From Porphyra umbilicalis (taxonomy: Eukaryota > Rhodophyta > Bangiophyceae > Bangiales > Bangiaceae): a stretch of DNA of 64,000 bases. Position 1 is the stretch's first letter, and each line of letters begins with the position of its first letter. The stretch lies in assembly GCA_002049455.2 (NCBI GenBank), contig KV918783.1, forward strand, positions 310,001 to 374,000, read 5' to 3'. The notes below the pieces were generated by a model. It was given only the letters and a program-made list of their open reading frames with translations. It made no database searches and was not told the origin of the DNA. This document shows positions 23,702 through 33,227 of the stretch, one piece after another. Made by a program: the position numbers and the translations under genes.

Positions 23702-24106
23702 CTATTGCTGATCCCCGAATTTTGTCCTGAGGGACAGAGTCAGAGACTGACTTCGAATAAGATCACTCTATTGGTTTAAAACGACAGTAAGAAGGCATCG
23801 AAGCCAATAGAAAGCCCGCATTCGGTTCCAGGACCTTCTATCCAGCAGAACTCACTGTTTGTTGCCGCTTGATCCGATTATCATGGCACGGAGCAAGCTG
23901 CCCACGCGAGATCTTGATGTTTTCTACTGTCTCCTTGCCAGAAATGCAGAAAAAAAGAGAAGCTGATGTTGATTTCCTGGCTGTATGGGCACATGTATGC
24001 AATCAGGAGCACCAAGTCATTCCCAGGGGCGCATCTGATCGGAGGAGAGAGTCGGTCCGCAAGTCAGTCTCTGTCCACCAGGACAAAATTCGGGGATCAG
24101 CAATAG
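23702..24106. mobile_element. small element with long terminal inverted repeats
   Basis: The left arm begins CTATTGCTGATCCCCGAATT at 23702 and extends to about 23752. The right arm is its reverse complement (24063-24106, ending CAATAG). The arms match over at least 28 bases without a gap and continue more loosely (GGGACAGAG...AGACTGACTT). The 400-base body has no transposase. No clear target duplication is visible. It looks like a foldback or MITE-type non-autonomous element of unknown superfamily. Confidence 0.65.
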
Positions 24107-24459
24107 TAGCAGGCGTCGGCTTCGGCGGCGGCCAGAGGGAGCGCGACGGCGATAGCGACGCGTCGTGCTGCGAAAAGTGCCCTCTCTCCTCCCACCTACT
24201 GGCCCTAAGTGGGTGCAATCCTCCTCTGCGCATAGGCTGCGCAGTGGTGTCCTTTTGCGTATTTCTTGTCCTGCTTGGCTCCGCCGTTGTACTGAGAAAC
24301 ACAGCTGACTAGCGTATCAAGTCGCACTTGAAAGAAGTTAGCAGGGCTTCATAGCGCTCTTAATCACATCCTAATCACGTCGCCAACACGCCTGAACGAG
24401 TTTTTTGGACGTGATACGAGCCAACTCCCTCAGCGTGCGAGTAAACACCCATTTTCAAC

Positions 24460-24535
24460 GAGCGTTTACGAGGAATGCGAGGGAAAAACGAGCTCTTGGT
24501 GGATCCAGCAAAGAGGTGCACTGCGCTGGGGGAGT
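24460..24535 (-). repeat. dispersed repeat C, copy 2
   Basis: Inverted partner of 22788-22862 (GAAAAACGAGCTC, TGGTGGATCCAGC, AAGAGGTGCA). It lies 225 bases from repeat B copy 2. Confidence 0.65.
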
Positions 24536-24761
24536 GGGTTCTGAATCGGTAGTGGGGGGGGCGGACTGCACTCGGTTGGAGGGATGGGCGGTGACTGGCG
24601 CGCTCTGAGAGCGTCCTTCCGTGTCCCTCGTCGGGTGGTACAACACTGGACGAAGGAACTCAACTTCATTCTTCGAAATTAATGGACCTGGCATCAATAT
24701 ATTTCTGGAATGTACACGGCGTTTTATTGTTATGACATACGCGAGCTGCTCACGTACGTCA

Positions 24762-25175
24762 TATGGTGCGTGTCCCAAAAATGAGACATGGCGATTTTTT
24801 CTTTTCTTCTCGGCCCACTGGCCTTCTGCAAGTGTCCGATAATGTAATGTGACCCACTCGGTCCCACTATGCTTCCAGAACAGCCCCTGACAGTGTTAGC
24901 AGAGGCGGCACATCCTGACGTGTCATGGGGGAAAGTGTCATTCATTGCAAAATTCACAGGTGACGATCACGCGGCCCAATCAAATGCACAGATACTAGAG
25001 CAGGCATGTTCTGACAATTTGTGCACCAAGAAAAGGGCACCACCTTACCAATAAAACGTGAAAAAAAGACCGCCATGTGAAGAAAACACGATTCGGGACA
25101 CCCCTCATCGAAGCTCCAGTTAGCACATGAGCTTTGGCGTTGCAAACCTTTAACCCCAAGAACCTCAAAAAGACT
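24762..25175 (-). repeat. dispersed repeat B, copy 2
   Basis: Reverse-orientation copy of 16254-16678, with all landmarks in order (ATGGTGCGTGTCCC at the left edge, TGAGCTTTGGCGTT, AAAGACTG at the right edge). Divergence is moderate with several indels. A further 33-base piece of the same end occurs at 25351-25383 in plus orientation. Confidence 0.75.
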
Positions 25176-25350
25176 GGCTCCAAGATCGGGGCTATCTGAG
25201 AGGTCCACAGAGCAGGGCCCACAGGCGGGTATTAAGGAGTTGTCAGCCAAGCACGCGTCGGGAGAGGCTCTTTCCATGGAGGCCAGTCGAGAAGTTTCTC
25301 GTACCCCACGCCGCCTGCCCCCGTGCAGTGATATGTCAGTCCTTCAGAAA

Positions 25351-25383
25351 ACGCGCATGTCTCATTTTTGGGACACGCACCAT
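25351..25383 (+). repeat. fragment of dispersed repeat B
   Basis: ATGTCTCATTTTTGGGACAC followed by GCACCAT repeats the terminal part of repeat B copies at 16.65 and 24.76 kb. It is only 175 bases beyond copy 2, so it may be left from a nested or partial duplication. Confidence 0.6.
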
Positions 25384-26078
25384 AACGTTAGAACGCCTGC
25401 GCAACGGGCTCGACTAATGAGAGCGGCGTCATGTTTATATCACGGAGCATAAAGCGGAATTGCGAACGAACCTGACAGTCAGAAAGTTTGGGCCGTCCCC
25501 GTGCGCGATGTGGCGGCGCTTGGCCTGCCAAGTCCGCAACCACCATCGCCAGTCACCTGCACACCCCCAGTTAAGACCCCCCGAAAGTGGACTTGGCGTT
25601 TCTCGCCCCATGGTTGGTTCGTCCATGCAGCGGCAGCTTTCCATTGGTGCAGAAGTTTCTGTCAGATCTGTTTCGAAAACCACCCCTTTGGACGACGGCT
25701 TTCCCGCAATCGGTACGTGGCGATCCCGCGGCTCACGCGATCGCGTGTAGAGCGCGGACCAGGGCACATTGAAGCCGGGTTTGCACGACCACCCGCCAAA
25801 ATTTCGCAGGCCCCTTTTGGATGATTGACCATCTGTGGCGTTTTGCCTTCGTGTTTTCTGACGACTGGCGTGGGAGACCGCTCCGGGTCAACACGTCAAC
25901 CAATGTACAAGCCCCGCCAACAACGCGGGATCCTGGGCCATCCCAAGCACCCCACCGGACCTGTGACTGATGACCAGCCATACAGACCGTGTGAATGAGA
26001 GAGGGAGGGGAGTTGGAAAGGTCTGACAGATTTTCTGACCGAGTCGATTGGTCTACGTGCAACAGACCAAGTGGATTT

Positions 26079-28303
26079 CTACTCCACCAAGAGGGACAAC
26101 ATGCAAGCCGCTTCTGCCTCAAGCAGCTCACCATAGTCGCCCTCTTCGTCCCACGCCTCGTCAGCGCATGGCTCATGCGTGTCGGGCGGGGCCTCTTTGG
26201 TCCGCCTCCAATGGGCTTCGATCTTACTTGCTGCCGCCGCCAGGTTGTCCTTGGCCCACTTGCAACGGTCCTCGCCCTGTTTAAGCACACACGAGGCCGA
26301 CGCCCGGGCGCTCCCGCCAGGATCTTTCCCGTCCTGGTTCGTTTGTCGTCAGGGCGCTTGGCGTCGCGCGCCCCAGGGCCAGCTTTTGCTGGAGACCGTT
26401 TGGCTCCACGGTTGTGAGCCGCATCTCCCGGCGCTCGGCTGACGGCTGACCGCTTAACATACGACACGCAAGTTGCCAGGAAGCTGTCAGCTGGGTGTCC
26501 GGCGGCCGTCTGATTGAAGTGACCATGCCACGCCTCGAGCCCCTGCTCGCTGTAACGCCACAGGCTCCAGAAAAAATCAAGGAAATCTGGGGCGTGACAG
26601 CAAAGCGTGTGCAGTTTGGGCGTGACAGTGAACCAGGGGAAGGCCGCGCGCAGCCAGTTGACAAAGCGAGCCGTCCCGGCTCGGAACGCAGCAGCGTCCT
26701 CCGGTGAGCTGTCACCCGCGCGTGTCAGCACCGGCAACAGCTTCCGCCAGGTGTCGCAGGCCACGCGGTATGCCGCCACGTCCGCTGCAGGTACGTAGGA
26801 AGCCAGCAGCTCGACGACCGCTGACATCCGCCTAGCAATGAGCTAACATTGGCGTCCCTCAAACGCACCGCCAAAGTACGGTTTGGGCGTCACGCCGACA
26901 GCGAAACGTAGCGCCAACGACAGGTTCGTTGCGTACGCACTGGCTCTGGTGGCCCCGTGATGGAAGTAAACCGCCTCAATCCCAAGGAGCAGCAGGGCGC
27001 CTGTAATCCCCAGGGTGAGGTGCAGGGGCATGGGGGAGATGTGTGTGGGATCCATGATGAGGAGTGGTCAACTTTCAATGGAGAAATGCTCTTCCAGCGG
27101 CAGCGGTGCCGCGCTCTCACTGTTGTCACAATCGGCATATGCTTCAGCCATCCGCTCGAAATGGCCACGCGTCCTCGTTACGCCTCGTGTGAGGCTGCCG
27201 TCTTGCATGTTGCCCCACGTATCGACCAGCAGCCCGTTGCCCTGCGTCCGCCGCCGGAACGCGATACACCGTAGGCACGGCATACGGCTGCTGGCACCTT
27301 TGTGGCCCACCCAGCTCTTCATGAAGGCGTAGTCGCCTATCAGGATGAGGTGCACGGCCCGACGTGCGCCGCTGACATCCAGCCCGCCCGTCCGCAGGGC
27401 ATCCAGTTTCGGCACGTAGACGTCCGCCATTCGGGTGAGCGCCTCGCGGTCATCTTTCTGACAGGGAAAGATACCGTAGAGGAGGGAGTTACCTCTGCTC
27501 GTCGGGTTGACTTGATTGGCACAAGACAAGACAGCCTTACACGAGCTTACTAGGCCCCCTTTGTCGAGGCCAAAGAAGACGTGTACGTCCCGTACAGCGC
27601 TGCTGTGAAGGACGCTGGCGCTCGTCTGCCCTTCAAAAGGGCGGCTGGCGGTCACCTCCCGGCCGTCAGGTCCCCGCACCGTCCTCTTTACCCACTGCTA
27701 CCTGCTACGCAGGTCCCAAATAGCCGCCTCAAGTGCGGCGCGCGGGCTGACCAGGTACGCGCCGTCACCGTTGCTCGTGGCTCGGTTGCGCTCCTCGGCG
27801 GCCGCCTTGCCCAGGTCCTCGCGCAGCGCCAGTGGGCTTGCGAGGCCGCTCTGGGGCCCCAAAAAGAGGCGAAAGCGTTGGAAGGTGGCGGCGCTGTTGT
27901 CAACGGTAAACTGCGTCTGCAGCCTTATCGGGAGCGAATGAATAGCAGCCGTAGGCGCAATCGCCACGCCCCCTCTCGAGCGGGCCCGGCGGCACACGTC
28001 GTCGAGCACGGCCGACGCCAGGCCAGCGTCGATACGCATGATCTTCGACACTGCCTTCGTCGCCTGCGTCCGGCGGCGCCGCGCCTGCCGAAGGCCGACG
28101 GCATCTTGGCGAGTCTCAATCTCCCGCCGGTAGGTTCTCTTGACGCCGTTGGCGAATGTCGCCGTCACCACCTCTGGCCGGGTCGCGGCCAGGTGACGGC
28201 TGACCAGCGCGTCCACTCGTGCGAGCAGAGGTGCGTTCAGCGACCTATATGTCCTCTCGAGCACGCGCAGAGCGGCAGCCGCATCTGGCGGCGCTCTCCC
28301 CAT
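26079..28303 (-). mobile_element. large unassigned transposon family, copy 2
   Basis: The better-preserved copy of the family at 7.8-10.9 kb, minus strand. From 28303 down to about 26290 one frame holds the whole product with only three stops: TAG 27698-27700, TGA 27068-27070 and TAG 26843-26845. Blocks in order are FQRFRLFLGPQSGLAS (about 27870), FFGLDKGG (about 27570), NSLLYGIFPCQKDDR, LILIGDYAFMKSWVGHKGAS (about 27340), MPCLRC, LLIMDPTHISPMPLHLTLG (about 27060), PKLHTLCCHAPDFL (about 26610) and YSEQGLEAWHGHFNQ. After a frame change near 26290 an acidic C-terminus follows (EAPPDTHEPCADEAWDEEGD), ending at 26079. The N-terminal Cys-rich domain of copy 1 is missing. The conserved acidic positions suggest a nuclease-type transposase, but I cannot name the catalytic residues. 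Confidence 0.72.
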
Positions 28304-29287
28304 GGGCGCCTGGTTGATCCCTCCTACGACGTGGAACCTCCCGGCGCTGGGTGACGATAGGGAAAGAGGGTGTACGCCGGTGTCCTGAACGCAGGCCCGA
28401 ATCGCTCCGGACTCTACATCTGTGGTGGTGTCACTGTGTCATGCCGAGTGACGTTTGGGCGTTAGGCAGCAAAGGAAAGAAAGTAGCGAATAGAAGAAAA
28501 TGTAGAACGAGTTCTGATCAGCATACAACGCAACAGTTGTGACCAATAGACAGCATGGCGGCGAGAGTACGATCATGCACGCGAGATGTGAAGGGCATCC
28601 AGTGCATAAATTGGAGCGGGCGACTGGCAACGTACCGGGAAAGATTCCCCACTGTGGCGCCGTCGGGCTCCATGGGAGATACTGCCAGTCCGCATGGCAG
28701 GCGTGGTGGAGAAGGATCCGGGGCGTTGTGGTCGAACATGCAGCGCGGGCGGCTGTGTGTATGCATGCATGTGAGGCGTGGCGACGAGAGCAAGGAGCGT
28801 CTTGGCTGCGTCGTGAGCCGTGCAGATCCGCAACGGCGGCGGCGTTTCACGCGAAAGCCGATAAAGCTTCAAAGACATTCCCAAACTGTTTCACGTGGCA
28901 CTGAAAGCGCTGTAATGGGAGATATCTCTGAGTAGGGCTACATCCACAGTAGAATACGCCATGTCCGCGCTTAACTGGGGGTGTGCATGTGTGAAGACCG
29001 GCGGGCACTTGTGAACTCCACGTGGCGCCCGGTGAACTCCACGTTGCGGCTGTGAACTCCACGTTGCGCCCCAGTGACCAAGTTCACTGCAATGCTTGAC
29101 AAATTCAACACTGGTACCGTCGGATTGGCGCTTATTGGAATGCGCATTGTCATTGCCTGTATTTCTTCTTCAAAGACGGTTTCTTTGAGTGGTTTGCGCC
29201 TGGAAAGTTTCGGAGAAGGAAACTCAGTCGTCTCCCGGCGAGGTTCCCGCCACGGCTTCCGGAAAGGCAGGTACTTGCCTGCATCGT
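28304..29287. other. intergenic, no gene recognised
   Basis: No family is recognised. At 29011-29072 the unit GTGAACTCCACGTTGCG occurs three times at about 20-21-base spacing, with the first unit diverged. Confidence 0.5.
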
Positions 29288-29605
29288 TCATTCCCGACCG
29301 ACAGTCGCAGCGCGCAAAAAGCGAGCTGTGACACGGTCATTCGCTGACCAGGACTTCTCCGTCATCGCGTAGGACGCGGCGTTGTTTGACGACGCGCGTT
29401 GAGCCGCGCGCTCCGCACAGTGCACCTCAAAGGCTAGTTGCCCAACCGCTGGGGCGCCCTCCACGTGCAATCGCACACGGTCGACGGCGCCCGGCCCAAA
29501 GTCCTCCACCTCATCCCCCTCGTCGTCGCTGCTACCCATGCCGCCAACGTTGAGCTGTTGGGCAGCAGCAATGGCCGCGGCCATGGCACCCTCAGGTAAC
29601 ACCAT
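29288..29605 (-). CDS. unrecognised small acidic ORF
   Basis: From the ATG at 29605 a 105-residue product begins MVLPEGAMAAAIAAAQQLN, has an acidic stretch (SSDDEGDEVEDFGPG), then a mixed, plausible coding segment (VGQLAFEVHCAERAAQRA). It lacks a known domain. It sits at the edge of the mobile-DNA half of the window and could be a fragment of an element. No promoter or partner gene is seen. Confidence 0.25.
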   Translation of the reverse strand: MVLPEGAMAAAIAAAQQLNVGGMGSSDDEGDEVEDFGPGAVDRVRLHVEGAPAVGQLAFEVHCAERAAQRASSNNAASYAMTEKSWSANDRVTARFLRAATVGRE

Positions 29606-30244
29606 CTCTACGTGTACTGGATGCAGGGCCACCACGAAGAGGAGTGTGGGGCGCTACGACCACGAAAACGCAGTATGGGGGAGTGACACGGTCCTTTGCG
29701 CGCCGGCTGCGGAAGAGCCACCGCCGCGACTTCTGCCAGGCCCCGTTGTGTGGTAATTGTTGTTGCCATAGACCTGTTCACGCAGTCCACAAAAGGTCTT
29801 CACACTGATGAAACACTTCACCTTTTTTTCCACGAAAGACTGCAGACTGGGAGAGAGTCCTCAAGTTGTTCGTGGCAGCTCTTATAAGTAACGCTGCCAG
29901 CATGATACTGTCATGACTCTGTGTGCAAGTTGTTTGGATTTGATCTGCGTGAACACTCTGTGTCAGCCTTGAGTTCCCAGCCAACCGGAGGACAGAGATC
30001 GAGTTCACACAGCGAGAGTGTGGAAGGCGGCGCGCCGTGATTGCCGCGGACGCAGCATCTCGGCGGCACCCGCAGCCTTGCCGCCGGCCGAACATCGTCG
30101 TGCAGTCGCAAGGGACATTGCGACCCCCCCACCCCTAGTGACCGCCTGCGTTGAAGGGCAACCACCCGCGTCGCTTTTGCGCACCGGCGTCTGCTGCGGT
30201 CGGCGGGTGCCGACGCGCGCTCCTCCCCGCCCACCGGCTGCGCC
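29606..30244. other. intergenic upstream of the YggT/YlmG gene
   Basis: No gene is recognised. Composition shifts from mixed to strongly GC-rich near 30000, marking the transition from decayed mobile DNA to the gene-dense half. The promoter of the YggT/YlmG gene presumably lies here. Confidence 0.4.
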
Positions 30245-30894
30245 ATGGCCTTTATCGGCGCCCTCCCGGGGCGGTTGCCGACGGCCGCCCCGGCGGCCGC
30301 CCGCCTGGCGGGCCTCGCTACTCGGCGCGCCCGCCGGGCTGTCGTCGCCGCCTCCCCACGGAGGGCGGCGCTGTCCGCCGCCGCCCCCGGCCCGCTGTCG
30401 GACGGTCCGCGCGTGGCGCGGGCAACGCCGCCACCGCCGGGACGGGCCCCCCCCCCTCACCCGCCACGCCCACGCCCACCCCCCCCCCCCCGCCGCCTCG
30501 GCCGTCCTCTCGGCCGCCCTCCCCGCCCTCGCCGGCCTCGCCGCCGCCGCCGCCATTGCCGCCACGTCCCCCCCGTCGCTCTCGCGGCGCTCGGCAATGG
30601 CGCCGAGGCGGGCGGGGAGGCGTGGCGCCCCGTCGCCACCGCCCTCGCGGGCCCCGGCCTCTTCCTCTTCAACACGGTCATGGTCTTTCGCATTGCGGCG
30701 AGTTGGTATCCGCCCGACAAGCTCCGCACCATGCCCCTCGTGCTCATTGCGGCGCCGACCGAGCCGCTGCTGCGCGCGACGCGCCGCGTGTTCCCGCCCG
30801 TGGGGGGGTCGACATCTCCCCAATTGTGTGGTTTGCGGTGGGGAGCTTTGTGCGCGAGATTTTGGTGGGCGCGCAGGGGCTGCTGACGCTCTGA
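30245..30894 (+). CDS. YggT/YlmG family plastid membrane protein (frame breaks at C and G runs)
   Basis: YggT/YlmG (CCB3-type) proteins are small membrane proteins of cyanobacteria and plastids, linked to nucleoid distribution and cytochrome assembly. From the ATG at 30245 a basic, Ser/Ala-rich leader with Phe at position 3 (MAFIGALPGR) fits a plastid transit peptide. A first hydrophobic helix (AVLSAALPALAGLAAAAAIA, about 30495-30560) is in another frame, between runs C13 (30479-30491) and C7 (30568-30574). The conserved core follows in the starting frame: FLFNTVMVFRIAASWYP (about 30665) and LIAAPTEPLLRATRRVFPPV. At G7 (30802-30808) the frame shifts again, and the family motif GG-VDISPIVWF continues to the stop at 30892-30894. 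One more G would join the last two parts. Identity is secure; the gene as written is broken in three places. Confidence 0.8.
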
Positions 30895-31239
30895 GGAAGG
30901 GGGGGGGGGGCGGGGGGGGGGGGGTGCTGGGCTGCTCTGGGGGGTTTGGGGGGGGAGGGCGTGGACCGGGTGTGGCGGGTACTGGCGGTTGTTTGAGCGG
31001 CTGCGGGGGTCGGCAGTAGCCCGCGCAAGACGTTGTGCACGTTGTCGACCGGGTGGTGTCACTGGTTTCATGTCGAAAGGGTTGCTCGTGTGCTTTTCCT
31101 TGGTGCCTCTGTGCAAGGTATCCCCGCCCCAATGGGCTCGTCCGACGTCCCTTTGCGGCGCGCAGCTGCACGCGTCAGGGGTCATGGTGCGCCCGCGCCG
31201 ATGCTCCACACCCCCACCCCCCACGAGCGCCGCCCGCGG
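30895..31239. other. convergent intergenic region
   Basis: The space between the 3' ends of the YggT/YlmG and GPN1-type genes. It starts with two long G runs (12 G at 30899-30910, 13 G at 30912-30924). No gene is seen. Confidence 0.5.
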
Positions 31240-32610
31240 TCACCCCCCCCCCCGCCGCCGTCGCCCTCCTCCTCCTCCTCCTCCTCCTCCTCGTCCTCCT
31301 CCCCGCGGTCTGCCGGCGCCCCCCCCCCGCCCCCCTGGCCGGTGGTCCCGCCGGAATTTGGCCAAGTCGTCGTCCTGCTTGGCCGCCGCCGCCGCTGCCG
31401 ACGCGGCGAGGCGCGCCGCAATCTCGGGCGCGACGTCCCGCTCAAACTCGGCGGCGGCGTCCCCCACGGCCACGAGCAACTCGGGGATGCCCTCCCCCGT
31501 CAGCGCCGACACGCCGACCGACCGGATGGCCTCGTAAAACACCTCAAGCGTCAGCGCCATGGAGCGGGCGAGCCCCCCCGAAAAGGACGGCTCGTCGCCA
31601 ATCGCGTCGGAGAGCCCCTCATAGTCCCCCATCCACCCCTGCGCGCGGCCGCAGGGCGCCACGTCGACCTTGTTCCACACCACCACCAGCGGCAGGCGCG
31701 TCTTGTACAAGACGGAGCAGGCGTAGAGCATGTTGGACACAAACGTCATGGGCGACGCCGCCCGCGCCGTGTCGACCACAAAGAGCACGACGGTCGGCAG
31801 CGCGACCGACAGCGACTCGGAGATGATTGCGCCCGACGCGGACCACGTAAACGTCTCAATCTGCCCGGGCGTGTCGACGAGCACGTAGTCCACGTCGGCG
31901 GCGCGGGCGGTGATGAGGTCGAGGACCTGGTCAAAGCGCGTCGCAAACAGGTTGAGGGCGGTGAGGATGGCGCCGTTGGGGCCGAGCTGATAGTCGGCCA
32001 TAACCGCCCCATAGTCGACCGTGTCGCGGATGTCAATGTTGGGCTCGTACGGCAGGTCGGCGACGGCGGGGTCAATGTTGAGCAGGTACGCGGGCGTCTC
32101 TGTGTCGCCGAAGTGCGCCGCGAGCGCCTGCATCAGCGTCGTTTTGCCGCTGCCGGCCATGCCAATGATGAGGACCGCGGGGGGGCGCCCCGTCGGGGGC
32201 TGGTCCTCCGCGCCCGCGTCCGCGTCTGCGTCTGCATCGACACTGGCAGCAGCGGCGGTGGGGGCGTCGGCAGGCGCGGCAGCGCCGACGCTGGCGGCAG
32301 CCGCGTCGCCATCCCCGGCAGCAGACGCCGCGGCGGCAGCGGCCGTTGCCTGCTCGTCAGGGGGAGGCCCCTCTGCATGAGGACCGACGTCGACCGGGGG
32401 AGGTGCGCCAGCGGCAGCTCCCTCGCCGGGGGCGCTCGCGGCAGCGGGCACGACCGTCGCGGTCGCGGCGGCGGGCGCGGCGGTCGCGCCGGGCGCCGCA
32501 ACGTCGTCCGCACCAGCGGCGATACTGGCAGACGCCGTCACAGAAGGAGCTGCGTCCACAGCGGCTTCTTCAGAAGATGCAGCAACCTCAGCCGTGCCTG
32601 GCGTGGTCAT
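31240..32610 (-). CDS. GPN1: GPN-loop GTPase 1-type protein
   Basis: GPN-loop GTPases assemble and import RNA polymerase II in eukaryotes. This 456-residue product has the P-loop GMAGSGKTT (residues 150-158), the defining Gly-Pro-Asn loop (residues 210-212, in QLGPNGAI), the DTPGQ motif (from residue 246) and NKVD (313-316). GPN1 is favoured over GPN2/3 by the match over the core and the long C-terminus. The start is the ATG at 32610; an ATG further upstream would add only low-complexity residues. Residues 1 to about 140 are an unusual Ala-rich extension. Near the C-terminus a C10 run (31319-31328 on the plus strand) may hide a frame change: the alternative frame encodes a GEEDEEEEEEEEEGD acidic tail from the CTC repeat at 31265-31303, more usual for GPN1 than the Gly/Arg tail read here. 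Confidence 0.9.
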   Translation of the reverse strand: MTTPGTAEVAASSEEAAVDAAPSVTASASIAAGADDVAAPGATAAPAAATATVVPAAASAPGEGAAAGAPPPVDVGPHAEGPPPDEQATAAAAAASAAGDGDAAAASVGAAAPADAPTAAAASVDADADADAGAEDQPPTGRPPAVLIIGMAGSGKTTLMQALAAHFGDTETPAYLLNIDPAVADLPYEPNIDIRDTVDYGAVMADYQLGPNGAILTALNLFATRFDQVLDLITARAADVDYVLVDTPGQIETFTWSASGAIISESLSVALPTVVLFVVDTARAASPMTFVSNMLYACSVLYKTRLPLVVVWNKVDVAPCGRAQGWMGDYEGLSDAIGDEPSFSGGLARSMALTLEVFYEAIRSVGVSALTGEGIPELLVAVGDAAAEFERDVAPEIAARLAASAAAAAAKQDDDLAKFRRDHRPGGRGGGAGRPRGGGRGGGGGGGGGRRRRGGG

Positions 32611-33227
32611 GGTGAGGGCAGGCAGGAGGGGGGGACAAAAGGGGGGGACAAAAGGGGTGTGTGGGTGGCGAGAAAAGACAGACGCGCCACGCGCGGCGGC
32701 GTGGGCGGCGGGGACGTCGACGCGTGGGACGCGGATCAAACGCAGGGCTCAAAGACAAAAGTTTACTCCAATTTTCTTCATGGGGTACTACATGACGATG
32801 CAAACGGCAAGGCCAAACGATGGCGGGAACGGTGCCAACAACCGCCATTCCCGCCGTCGGCGCCGTGCACCCCGGGGTGCACGGGGGGGCCACCCCGACT
32901 GGCCAAGTGCCGCCGGGCGTGCTGCGGCAGACACACCAGCCTGGGACGCACACCTGGTTGGGCGCGGGTCCACCGACGGCGTATTTGTAGCGGTGCCCGC
33001 CACCCGCGCTGTCGCAGACGGCTCCCGCCTCTGCTTGTCCACCCCAGCCTACGACGAACCCTTCTCCGCCGCCGCCCCACGACCCCCTCCGCACCCACCC
33101 ACCGCTGCGGCCGTTCGCCACGCGCTTGTGCCTCCCTTCCGCCTCTCCCGCCGCCGCCGCGCCGACCTCCACCTTCCGCTGCCCTCCACTCTCTTCGGCG
33201 CCCCCCCCCCCCCCCCCCCCCGCCACC
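32611..33227. promoter_or_regulatory. divergent promoter region between GPN1 and PCNA
   Basis: The 617 bases between the divergent start codons must hold both promoters. Next to GPN1 is a tandem GGGGGGACAAAA unit (about 32634-32660). Next to PCNA is an uninterrupted run of 21 C (33201-33221) followed directly by the start context GCCACCATG. No TATA-like box is obvious. Confidence 0.6.

Noticed and set aside
29011-29072. Possible CRISPR-like array
   Set aside because: Only three short units at 20-21-base spacing with no spacers; the context is eukaryotic.
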